27,968 nucleotides of DNA from Flammeovirgaceae bacterium UBA2786 (GTDB lineage Bacteria; Bacteroidota; Bacteroidia; Cytophagales; Cyclobacteriaceae). The position numbers and the translations under genes are program-made. The DNA lies in contig DEIA01000035.1 in the NCBI GenBank assembly GCA_002352225.1, forward strand, positions 18,791 through 46,758, in the 5' to 3' direction. Position 1 is the first letter of the stretch, and every line of letters starts with the position of its first letter. The notes beneath the pieces are model-generated. The model saw only the letters and a program-made list of their open reading frames with translations, was not told the DNA's origin and did no database searches. This document shows, piece after piece, positions 1 to 7,517 of the stretch.

Positions 1-1737
1 TTTAAAAGTTTTCGCTATAAAAGTGTAGAAGAGTGGAACGTATCTTTTTTAAGATGGGATCGCAAGCGCAACTTTGCATCAGGTTGGATTGCAGCACCCA
101 TTCAGTTCATCCCTGCTTCGTTTGCTTATTCTGGCCAACTGGTTTGGAGCGAATTACCTCCTAAAAGCAAAGGTAATGTTTCTATTATACCCTATGTGGC
201 TGGCTCTGCTTCGCGCGATAGTGAAGTATTACCGGCCTCAAACCACACCGATATGCAAGCCGGGTTTGATGCCAAAATAGGGATTACTCCGGCATTGAAT
301 CTGGACCTTACTGTTAATCCGGATTTTTCGCAGGTAGAAGTAGATAGGCAGGTAATAAACCTTACGCGATTTGAATTTCAGTTTCCTGAACGCAGGCAAT
401 TCTTTCTGGAAAATAACGACCTGTTTGCAGGAGCAGGTTTTCCGGATGCCCGCCCATTCTTCTCGCGTAGAATCGGCATTGCCAAAGACAGTACAGGTAA
501 TTTAACCCGCGTACCAATTTTATATGGAGCCCGGTTAAGTGGTTCGCTAAACGAAAAATGGCGGGTGAGTGCATTAAATATGCATACCAAAGAAAAATTA
601 TCGGCTGGTTTACCTGCACAAAATTATACTGTGGCAGCTGTACAACGTAATTTTTGGAAACAGAGCAACATTACACTGTCGTATGTAAACAAAGAATCAT
701 TGGGAGTAAGCGATAATGATACACTTAAATATTTCCATCACGATTTATTAAGGTATCAGATAAAGGATAACGATACAATTCCAGCGTTTAGTCGTTATAA
801 CCGGGTATTTACAACCGATCTGGATATGCGAAGCGCTAGCAACACATGGTCGGCAAATTTCTTCTACTCTGCAGCCTTCTCTCCGTTGGCAACGGATAAG
901 CGACTATCGGGAGGAAGTTTTGTCTCGTATACGAAGCGGAAATTGAATGTGTTTGCAGGGGCAACTTTTGTTCAGAAGAATTATGATGCAGAAGCGGGTT
1001 TTGTGCCAAGCAGAAATGTGTACCCCGGTGTAACGAGTTATTTTGCCGAAGGCGAGTATATCATGTTTCCAAAATCAAAACGATTGGTAAATATGGGTAT
1101 CGGAGCCGAGATTAATGTAAATGTAATTCCAGGCGGAACGATTTCAGATAACTCGGTTAGCCTGGGGTATGGATTTAATTTTTTGAATACGGCAGAACTT
1201 ACAGCCTATTACTTTAGAACGTATCAGCAGTTAACTCACTCGTTTAACCCGATTGATAGTGAAAAGTACACGGAGTTTATAGCAGGCGAAGAATACACCT
1301 GGGATGGTGTGGGGCTGGAATATAATTCCGATCAGCGCAAACTTTTTTATTATGAATTGGAAGCACGCTATGGTGGATTTTACAACGGAAAAAACCTGAA
1401 TGTATCGGGCGAAATAAACTACCGGTATCAACCCTATGGTAGTGTGTCTGTAAGATTTGATTATAATGATTTAAGGCTGGCAACCGGTTATGGTAAAGAG
1501 AAACTTGCGTTAGTGGGGCCAAGAATAGATTTAACCTTAACGGATAAGATTTTCTTCACCACATTTATTCAATATAACAACCTGGCCGATAATGTAAATC
1601 TTAATACCCGCTTTCAATGGCGGTATAAACCGGCAAGCGATTTCTTTGTAGTGTACACTGAAAATTATCTTCCCGAAAACCTGAACAGTAAAAACCGCGC
1701 ACTGGTGTTTAAGTTTACCTATTGGCTTAATTTATAA
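1..1737 (+). CDS. DUF5916 domain-containing protein, 3' part (5' end outside window)
   Basis: The frame is open from base 1 and ends with TAA at 1735-1737, giving 578 residues of a longer protein; the ATG at 196 lies inside the conserved stretch and is not the start. The sequence near residues 121-140 (FEFQFPERRQFFLENNDLF) matches the PERRxFFLE-type signature of DUF5916 proteins, which are large secreted Bacteroidota proteins usually starting with a carbohydrate-binding-like domain followed by this C-terminal region. The rest is rich in alternating aromatic and polar strands (for example YNSDQRKLFYYELEARYGG) and ends in a strand-like tail (VFKFTYWLNL), so an outer-membrane beta-barrel is likely. 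Family function is not established. Assignment to DUF5916 is by motif recall; the missing N-terminus cannot be judged. Confidence 0.85.
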   Translation, partial: FKSFRYKSVEEWNVSFLRWDRKRNFASGWIAAPIQFIPASFAYSGQLVWSELPPKSKGNVSIIPYVAGSASRDSEVLPASNHTDMQAGFDAKIGITPALNLDLTVNPDFSQVEVDRQVINLTRFEFQFPERRQFFLENNDLFAGAGFPDARPFFSRRIGIAKDSTGNLTRVPILYGARLSGSLNEKWRVSALNMHTKEKLSAGLPAQNYTVAAVQRNFWKQSNITLSYVNKESLGVSDNDTLKYFHHDLLRYQIKDNDTIPAFSRYNRVFTTDLDMRSASNTWSANFFYSAAFSPLATDKRLSGGSFVSYTKRKLNVFAGATFVQKNYDAEAGFVPSRNVYPGVTSYFAEGEYIMFPKSKRLVNMGIGAEINVNVIPGGTISDNSVSLGYGFNFLNTAELTAYYFRTYQQLTHSFNPIDSEKYTEFIAGEEYTWDGVGLEYNSDQRKLFYYELEARYGGFYNGKNLNVSGEINYRYQPYGSVSVRFDYNDLRLATGYGKEKLALVGPRIDLTLTDKIFFTTFIQYNNLADNVNLNTRFQWRYKPASDFFVVYTENYLPENLNSKNRALVFKFTYWLNL

Positions 1738-1749
1738 AGACGATTTCAT

Positions 1750-1781
1750 AGTAATCCCGGGTAGGTCTTGAGGGATTTACT
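1750..1781 (+). terminator. possible terminator hairpin after the DUF5916 gene
   Basis: An imperfect stem (AGTAATCCC against GGGATTTACT, one bulged base, 13-nt loop) begins 12 nt after the DUF5916 stop. The T-rich run that could serve as a tail (about 1793-1810) is not directly adjacent, so this is a weak call. Confidence 0.25.
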
Positions 1782-1890
1782 CTATTATCCTGATTTTCTG
1801 CTTTTTTTTATGCCGGTACTGGTTGCCGCAACAAGGTATTTTTGAGATAAGGCTCCGGTATTTCTGCTAAGGAATATGGCTGGCGGATTG

Positions 1891-1898
1891 TACCTTTG
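1891..1898 (+). promoter_or_regulatory. candidate -7 box of the flavin reductase gene
   Basis: TACCTTTG fits the Bacteroidota TAnnTTTG -7 consensus exactly and lies 18 nt before the ATG at 1917. No clear TTTG -33 element sits 17-23 nt upstream, so the call rests on the -7 box and position only. Confidence 0.45.
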
Positions 1899-1916
1899 CT
1901 TAAATTTTAGTTAAGC

Positions 1917-3041
1917 ATGGCATTTGGATTTTTTAAGAAAGGCGATAAAACAGAGAAAAAGGAAACCACATCGGCTGGCCCGCATTATCATAACCTTCGC
2001 GTAAAGCAAGTGATACAGGAAACCCGCGATGCGATAAGCCTTGTGTTTGAGCATCCCGAAAAAAAGATACTATACAAAGCGGGTCAATTTCTTACCCTTA
2101 TTGCAACGGTAGGAGGCAAAGAAGTACGCAGAGCGTACTCACTCAACTCATCACCGGTTAGCGATTCAGACCTATCGGTTACAATAAAACGTGTAGAAGG
2201 CGGATTGATGTCTAATTGGTTGCCCGATAATATTAAGGCAGGAAGCACAGTGAAAGTAATGGAGCCCATGGGGCATTTTACTACAGAATTTCAAAAGGAC
2301 AATAAACGCCACCTTGTTATGCTGGCGGGTGGATCGGGCATTACCCCTATGATGTCTATTATCAAAACTACACTGGTTGAAGAATCGGAAAGTATCTGCT
2401 CACTTATTTATTGCAACCGCGATATAGAAAGTATTATTTTTAAAAATGCATTCGATCAACTTCAGACTAAATACGAAGGCCGGTTGCATGTTATTCATGT
2501 ATTGGATAATGCCCCCCAGAATTGGCAAGGCCACTCGGGGTTGCTAAACCACGAAATGCTTACTAAAATTCTGGAACGAATTCCGGATTGGGGTATAGGC
2601 AGCACTACGTACCTGATGTGTGGCCCCGAAGGGATGATGAAGAATGCACAAACTTTATTGGAGGCCCGTCAGATACCAGCCGAAAAGATTTTCAAAGAAA
2701 GTTTTGTACAAGGCACAATCGATAAAGAAACAAAGAAAGAACCTACAGTTAGTGGAACAGGCCCGAAAGCCCACGAGGTTACCGTGCGATACGATGGACA
2801 GGAATACAAGTTTGTAGTAGAACCCAATCGTACTATTCTCGAAACTGCACTTGATAACGGAATTGACTTACCCTATTCCTGCCAAAGTGGTTTGTGTACC
2901 GCTTGCCGCGGAAAAGCCTTAAGCGGACAGGTTAAGTTAGATGAAGAAGAAGGACTATCTCAATCCGAAAGGGCAGAAGGTTACGTGCTCACATGCGTGG
3001 GCCATCCTATAACGGATGATGTAGTAATTGAAATTGGTTAG
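1917..3041 (+). CDS. ferredoxin-NADP reductase-like flavoprotein with C-terminal 2Fe-2S domain (PaaE type)
   Basis: This 374-residue protein has the order of PaaE-like oxidoreductases. An FAD-binding domain carries RRAYSLNSSP (71-80), an NAD(P)-binding domain carries AGGSGITPM (about 137-145), and a plant-type 2Fe-2S domain has cysteines at 322, 327, 330 and 360 (C-x4-C-x2-C-x29-C). Such proteins pass electrons from NAD(P)H through FAD to the iron-sulfur cluster and on to an oxygenase, desaturase or other acceptor. No monooxygenase lies beside it, so the partner is unknown and phenylacetate degradation should not be assumed. A lysine-rich N-terminus of about 20 residues precedes the FAD domain; there is no signal peptide, so it is cytoplasmic. 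The ATG at 1917 follows a TAnnTTTG box. Its stop overlaps the convergent DUF2807 gene by 4 bp. Confidence 0.9.
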   Translation: MAFGFFKKGDKTEKKETTSAGPHYHNLRVKQVIQETRDAISLVFEHPEKKILYKAGQFLTLIATVGGKEVRRAYSLNSSPVSDSDLSVTIKRVEGGLMSNWLPDNIKAGSTVKVMEPMGHFTTEFQKDNKRHLVMLAGGSGITPMMSIIKTTLVEESESICSLIYCNRDIESIIFKNAFDQLQTKYEGRLHVIHVLDNAPQNWQGHSGLLNHEMLTKILERIPDWGIGSTTYLMCGPEGMMKNAQTLLEARQIPAEKIFKESFVQGTIDKETKKEPTVSGTGPKAHEVTVRYDGQEYKFVVEPNRTILETALDNGIDLPYSCQSGLCTACRGKALSGQVKLDEEEGLSQSERAEGYVLTCVGHPITDDVVIEIG

Positions 3042-3784
3042 TAAGCCCGATCTACCGCACCGGAACCATAAACTTTCTTGGTTACGTTTTTGGTGTTGCC
3101 CTTATGTTTAACCGATCCGCTTCCTAATACAGTGGCGTCCAACGAAGCCGATGCACTAAGTTCGCAAACACCCGAACCACTCATCTTTACTTTTGCATTC
3201 TCCAGTTCGCAGGCAAATCCGTTCAGGGTTCCGCTACCGCTCATTACAATATCGTTGGTTGATGCATATCCTTTTAAGGTAATGTTTCCTGAGCCGCTGA
3301 TTTCGGTTTTTACATTGTTTCCTTTCAAATCCAATTCAATGCCCCCATTACCCGATACCGCCAGGCTTATGTAATCAGCAGCAATAGAGTTCTCAGAAAT
3401 AATTTTACCCCCTCCATTTACCTGCAGTTCGTTAAGGTTTTTTACGCTCACCATAATTTTCATGGCTGGGCGTATTTTAATGTCATCAATTTTAGACCAG
3501 ATGCTTTTATTCGGACTTTCAGGTTTGCGCTCTACGTTTACCAGCAACACTCCATTTTCTACTTTTACGGTAGTCAACTCCCATATTTCGGTAAGGGCCT
3601 CAACGGTAACTTCTTGTTTATTGGATTGTTTTACATAAACCGAATAGTTCGAGTTTACATAAATACTTTTGAACTCAGGAAGTTCTAATGTCTTTTTAGT
3701 GGTTTGTGCAAACGTGAAGGAAGCTACTGATAGTAATACCAGCGAAACCAGAATAATGGCGAAAATGAAGTTGATCTTTCTCAT
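3038..3784 (-). CDS. DUF2807 (head GIN domain) secreted protein
   Basis: A 248-residue protein with a clear signal peptide (hydrophobic run IFAIILVSLVLLSVASFTFA, cut before Q). The body matches putative auto-transporter adhesin head GIN proteins (DUF2807): LPEFKSIYVNSNYSVYVKQ near the start of the mature part, then repeated glycine/serine turns such as ISGSGNITL, MSGSGTLNG, MSGSGVCEL and LGSGSVKHKG that form a right-handed beta-helix-like fold. It is probably periplasmic or surface exposed; the binding partner is unknown. The longer frame to 3814 starts at TTG and would put ten non-hydrophobic residues before the signal peptide, so the ATG at 3784 is preferred. It is the last gene of the leftward block, 120 bp after the small membrane peptide gene. 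Confidence 0.88.
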   Translation of the reverse strand: MRKINFIFAIILVSLVLLSVASFTFAQTTKKTLELPEFKSIYVNSNYSVYVKQSNKQEVTVEALTEIWELTTVKVENGVLLVNVERKPESPNKSIWSKIDDIKIRPAMKIMVSVKNLNELQVNGGGKIISENSIAADYISLAVSGNGGIELDLKGNNVKTEISGSGNITLKGYASTNDIVMSGSGTLNGFACELENAKVKMSGSGVCELSASASLDATVLGSGSVKHKGNTKNVTKKVYGSGAVDRAY

Positions 3785-3904
3785 CTTTAAAATTTTAGGA
3801 TTGCCAAACTGCAAAGCTTTATAGATTGCAGATGTGATAATTCGATAAAGGTACCAGTAGTCAGATAAAATGACTAAACCGGAGTTAAACTTATCCCTTG
3901 CATG

Positions 3905-4006
3905 TTATTTTTTCTTAAAAATGTATCGAAAAACCCACACAAACAGGGCCAACCCAATACAAATAATAAAAAATACTGTGGGACTGATGAGCTTAACTGC
4001 GTGCAT
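3905..4006 (-). CDS. 33-residue single-span membrane peptide (hypothetical small ORF)
   Basis: Reading the minus strand, an ATG at 4006 opens 33 codons ending in TAA at 3905-3907. The peptide starts MHAVKLISP, has one hydrophobic span of about 18 residues (TVFFIICIGLALFVWVF) and ends in a basic tail (RYIFKKK), the layout of a single-pass inner-membrane microprotein with its C-terminus in the cytoplasm. The start lies 11 nt after the stop of the HhH-barrel gene on the same strand, so it could be cotranslated with it. No family is recognised. Short hydrophobic frames can arise by chance in A/T-rich DNA. The support here is the start codon, the compact membrane layout and operon position. Confidence 0.5.
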   Translation of the reverse strand: MHAVKLISPTVFFIICIGLALFVWVFRYIFKKK

Positions 4007-4017
4007 AACCGGAGTAT

Positions 4018-6066
4018 TTAGAGCCTTATTCGGGCCTGAAATTTAAGATCATTCCTGATATTTCCGATAATGGTTTCGCTACCCGAACCAATTGAGTTGG
4101 TATTGGAATAGGTAGTTCGGGCCCAGCGCAGCCAAACCACAACAGCAGGCGAAATGGCATATTGAACCAGTATATAACTACGCACACCCACACCGTAATA
4201 GGCTGGAAATGAGAACGCAAGCCACACATCTTTCTCAAAAACGTATAGTCGGTTGTCGTAATCATCAGTATCGAACAATGCATACCGACCGGTAATAGAA
4301 AACTTTTTTTGTTGAAAAGTTATGTCCTGTATCAACGCTATACCCCCTGTTGCAGCACCGCTAAATTGATACCGGCTAAACTGCGCCCGGGTTCGTAAGG
4401 ATAGCATTGGGGTAGCCCGGTAATCGGCATTTATCCAATAATTTCGCTTTACTGCGTTTGAAGTAAAGTACAGGTTAGATTCGCTGGCCTGGTTTCTGAT
4501 TTTGCTCTCTTCGCGCATTTGTGCAAAGAAACTTACATGGCGCGTGGGTTTATAGGTAAACCGGGCCAGCCATTCATACCCATCGGAAGGATTATACCCC
4601 CTGTAGCGCAACCACCCAAACCTAAACCAGTCAAAATAGCCACTGGTCCAGTATTGTTTGTTGAAGGTGTATTTCCAACCCCAATACAAAGCCCGTTCAT
4701 TTTGTGGGGTGGAGTTTTCACTTATTGCATTGCTGTAAAAGGTGTGATAGCTGCGACTATAGTTTCGATACAACAGTGCTACGTCCAATGCCGGGGTAAG
4801 GCTCATGATACTTCCGGCAATAACAGAAACTCCTTTCGAAAAGGTGTAAGCTACTTCGCTAAACAAAGACACATTGCGATAGGCATAGTTGAGGTAGAGC
4901 CCGCTATTCGTATTGGTATTGCCCGTAAAATAAAATTGATTATAAGGCGTGGCATTACGCTGTAGCGGAACGCTAAACCCGGTATGATGAACCGTGAGTC
5001 CGGCATCGAGCCGTTTGTGCGTAATAGATAATACGGCACCAGCGTTACTTTCTTTTACGGTATTCTGATTTGCCATTTCACTTAGGGTACGATGCAAGCC
5101 AGTTGTACTTAAGGATGAAATACCCCATGCACCGGTTGAGTCTGTTTCAAGATTTCCATCGCGCCAGCGCGATGAGATGAAACCATGTAGTGTAATTGTT
5201 TTGGATGCCTGATAGCTGGCCGCAGCACCTCTGAAGTAACCCGCTTCGTAGGATGACGTGTACGGCATAAAACCGATATTGGCTCTTCGGGTGGTGGATA
5301 CTGCTTCTGCATTTTTACCAATACCAAAAACAGAACCCAGCACAAGTCCCTGACCAAACTGAGCCTGATAATCGCCAACAATCAGGTTCTTTAATTTTTT
5401 TTTGTTAAGCACCTGGGCATGAAAGGAAAGAAAGCCCGTACCATATTGTTTCCGGTCTGGCACCCAGCCTATTTTTTCTCCGGCATCTTTTTCTGCAGTA
5501 AAACCTATACTAAAATCACCCGGTTTGCTTATGCGAAACCGGGTATATAGCCAGTCGGGCGAGCCGTGGTAACGGCTGGCTTCTGATGTTGAGTTCAGAT
5601 AACCTGTTTTGGGTTCAATTGTTCTGTTGTACCGTAAAATCAGATAGTTGTTACGTTCGCTAAAAATTCGCGAGAGCAAAGATTTGCCAAGTGTACTTTG
5701 CAAATCGGTTAGGCCTACAAACTGAATTAATCGTTCAAAAGTTTGCCGGTCAAGTTGTGGAATGGATTGTAATTCGTAAAGTGAAATAAAAGCTCCGGTT
5801 GTTTGGCGGTATTCCAGAATAGCCTGTATTTGATTTTCGGTTAAGATATAGAGTGCGCGTAATTGTTCGGCTGTTACCTGATTCAAATCTGCCGGTTGCG
5901 AAAGTAACAAGGCGAGGTTTTCATATAATTCTTCGTAGTTGAAGTCCTCATCCTGGCCGGCCAGCAGTTCATCAACCAGTTTTTCTAAATCAATTTCTTT
6001 GCGTAATACTTCTTGTGCAAGGCAAGTACTTCCGGTTAAAGCTATCGCAAATAAAAACGCTCTCAT
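4018..6066 (-). CDS. helix-hairpin-helix (ComEA-like) protein with large predicted outer-membrane beta-barrel
   Basis: A 682-residue secreted protein: signal peptide 1-17 (cut at CLA/Q), an acidic stretch (20-50), then a helix-hairpin-helix region at about 61-118 (LNQVTAEQLRALYIL, AILEYRQTTGAFISLYELQSI, RLIQFVGL) of the kind found in ComEA. The remaining ~550 residues are dense in aromatic, alternating strands typical of Bacteroidota outer-membrane barrels, ending IRNDLKFQARIRL. HhH motifs usually bind DNA backbone without sequence specificity, so a secreted HhH on a barrel is unexpected; DNA binding here is inferred, not shown. The ATG overlaps the stop of the upstream PorV-like gene (ATGA), which points to translational coupling and a shared job. 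The family is annotated only as 'helix-hairpin-helix domain-containing protein'; function unknown. Confidence 0.82.
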   Translation of the reverse strand: MRAFLFAIALTGSTCLAQEVLRKEIDLEKLVDELLAGQDEDFNYEELYENLALLLSQPADLNQVTAEQLRALYILTENQIQAILEYRQTTGAFISLYELQSIPQLDRQTFERLIQFVGLTDLQSTLGKSLLSRIFSERNNYLILRYNRTIEPKTGYLNSTSEASRYHGSPDWLYTRFRISKPGDFSIGFTAEKDAGEKIGWVPDRKQYGTGFLSFHAQVLNKKKLKNLIVGDYQAQFGQGLVLGSVFGIGKNAEAVSTTRRANIGFMPYTSSYEAGYFRGAAASYQASKTITLHGFISSRWRDGNLETDSTGAWGISSLSTTGLHRTLSEMANQNTVKESNAGAVLSITHKRLDAGLTVHHTGFSVPLQRNATPYNQFYFTGNTNTNSGLYLNYAYRNVSLFSEVAYTFSKGVSVIAGSIMSLTPALDVALLYRNYSRSYHTFYSNAISENSTPQNERALYWGWKYTFNKQYWTSGYFDWFRFGWLRYRGYNPSDGYEWLARFTYKPTRHVSFFAQMREESKIRNQASESNLYFTSNAVKRNYWINADYRATPMLSLRTRAQFSRYQFSGAATGGIALIQDITFQQKKFSITGRYALFDTDDYDNRLYVFEKDVWLAFSFPAYYGVGVRSYILVQYAISPAVVVWLRWARTTYSNTNSIGSGSETIIGNIRNDLKFQARIRL

Positions 6067-6887
6067 ACTTTCTTGCGATTAAACCGATACGTTACAGATG
6101 CCTGATGGCTGGGTCCGGTTAACGCGTTTAACTGAACAGCGTAATCGGCTTGTAGTAATTTACGGTTTGCGCCTAAACCAAAAAATCCGCTTGTCGGGTT
6201 TGTGTTAAAACCAGTACGGGCAAAAAATTTGTTTTTGAATTCGTACTCTAACCCCGAACGCCAGATTGGTGCATACAACAAGTCTTTTTCTAACTCGGTT
6301 GCGGCAATCAGTTTGTCGCTTAAACGAAAAGTAAATCCTGCAGTAAGTCGTGTAGGTAATTTTTCTTTTCCATTTTCAAAACCGATTTGCGATTGGCTAA
6401 AGTTACTTATGCTTGCCGATACCGTAAGGATATCGGTAAGTTGCGTAACACCACCAAAATCAAAACTCACAGCTCTTCGCGTTCCAAAACCTTGCGCCTG
6501 GTACTGTATGTAATTGACTTTTAAACCAAGAGATGTATTGCCGAATTTATTGCTGAATCCTGCACTAACCAGGTGTTCATTATAGACTTCATCGCCAAAC
6601 CGAAAAGTACCTGCTGAAAGTACTCCAAACCGAAGTGGCGTATTAAATACAAATGCCATTCGGTTAGTATAGGGTAACCGATTTTGAATATGATATGCTG
6701 CGCTAGTGGTGGTTTCAGTCAGTAGCCCTGCCGAACCAATATTGTTGAATAACCCCCACTCATAAACCAGTCCGTTTGTGGCATTACCCATGCCTAACCC
6801 GCGTGCACCCATTTGTATGGATGTACTTTGCGCATTTGCTATCTTTACCAAAGCAAATGAAAACAATAAGATCAGCAATCGGTTCAC
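6063..6887 (-). CDS. PorV/PorQ-like outer-membrane protein
   Basis: A 274-residue protein with signal peptide MNRLLILLFSFALVKIANAQ and, just after it, MGARGLGMGNA, the glycine-rich start typical of PorV/PorQ-family (FadL-like) barrels. The rest alternates as beta-strands (FGVLSAGTFRFGDEVYNE, SLGLKVNYIQYQAQGFGTRR) and ends with VTYRFNRKKV. PorV and PorQ are outer-membrane parts of the type IX secretion system, but this branch lacks direct evidence for such a role, and no other type IX genes are in view. The start is GTG at 6887; this is the only start that keeps the full signal peptide. Its 5' end overlaps the divergent MORN-repeat frame. It is the first gene of a coupled pair with the HhH-barrel gene. 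Confidence 0.72.
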   Translation of the reverse strand: MNRLLILLFSFALVKIANAQSTSIQMGARGLGMGNATNGLVYEWGLFNNIGSAGLLTETTTSAAYHIQNRLPYTNRMAFVFNTPLRFGVLSAGTFRFGDEVYNEHLVSAGFSNKFGNTSLGLKVNYIQYQAQGFGTRRAVSFDFGGVTQLTDILTVSASISNFSQSQIGFENGKEKLPTRLTAGFTFRLSDKLIAATELEKDLLYAPIWRSGLEYEFKNKFFARTGFNTNPTSGFFGLGANRKLLQADYAVQLNALTGPSHQASVTYRFNRKKV

Positions 6888-7516
6888 CAGGCCGGGTTTA
6901 CGTACCTAAGATACTTTTTTTTGTGATTTTATTCTTCATAAATGCAAGAATGCAGGCCCAGGAGGTAAAAGAATATTATGCAACAGGCGAATTAAAGGCT
7001 GTAGGAGTGAAGCAGAATGATACCAAAACAGGTGAATGGAAGTACTACTATCCAAACGGGCAGCAAAGCGCAAGCGAACAATTTGAAAATGGATTATTGC
7101 ATGGCCCGGTAATTTATTTTTATCCGGATGGAAATGTTCAGGGACGCGAGCAATGGCAAATCGGCTCGCTGCAAGACTCTGCGTGGTACTATCATCCCTC
7201 GGGCAAGTTACACCGAAAAGGTAAGTATGAGCATAGCGAATACACAGCGAAGTGGATTCACTTTTTTGAAAACGGAAAAACAGAACGTGTGGTTAATTAT
7301 AAATTAGGTGTACCCGAAGGGCCAACACAGGTGTATAATAATGCCGGGATACTACTTCAGGAAGGAAGATATTTGCAGGGTAAGGAAGATGGAGAATGGA
7401 AATTTTATTCTTCTTCGGGCGAACTTGAATTTATTGGAAATTATAACCAGGGCCACGAAACCGGAATCTGGTACCGGTTTGAGAAGGGAAAGAAAAAAGT
7501 TTACAAGCGTTATTGA
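6857..7516 (+). CDS. secreted MORN-repeat protein (YwqK-like)
   Basis: About 219 residues of which the mature part is almost wholly MORN-type repeats. Units such as GEWKYYYPNGQQSASEQFENG, HGPVIYFYPDGNVQGREQW, AWYYHPSGKLHRKGKY, GPTQVYNNAGILLQEGRY and GEWKFYSSSGELEFIGNY recur about every 23 residues. A signal-peptide core (PKILFFVILFFINARMQAQ) precedes them. Members of this group are often auto-named 'toxin-antitoxin YwqK family antitoxin', a label with little support; a cell-surface or periplasmic scaffold is more plausible. The start is uncertain. The only in-frame ATG that keeps the signal core is at 6857, leaving a 20-residue polar N-extension and overlapping the divergent GTG start at 6887 by 31 bp; an unusual start codon nearer 6900 is possible. 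The stop at 7516 is one base from the convergent gene. Confidence 0.8.
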   Translation: MKTIRSAIGSPGRVYVPKILFFVILFFINARMQAQEVKEYYATGELKAVGVKQNDTKTGEWKYYYPNGQQSASEQFENGLLHGPVIYFYPDGNVQGREQWQIGSLQDSAWYYHPSGKLHRKGKYEHSEYTAKWIHFFENGKTERVVNYKLGVPEGPTQVYNNAGILLQEGRYLQGKEDGEWKFYSSSGELEFIGNYNQGHETGIWYRFEKGKKKVYKRY

Positions 7517-7517
7517 A

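Noticed and set aside
4519..4965. 148-codon plus-strand frame inside the HhH-barrel gene
   Set aside because: It is the antisense shadow of a well-supported coding frame, with low-complexity composition and no motif.
6857..7516. MORN-repeat protein as an antitoxin
   Set aside because: Databases often give this name to the YwqK family, but there is no toxin gene next to it and it carries a signal-peptide-like segment.
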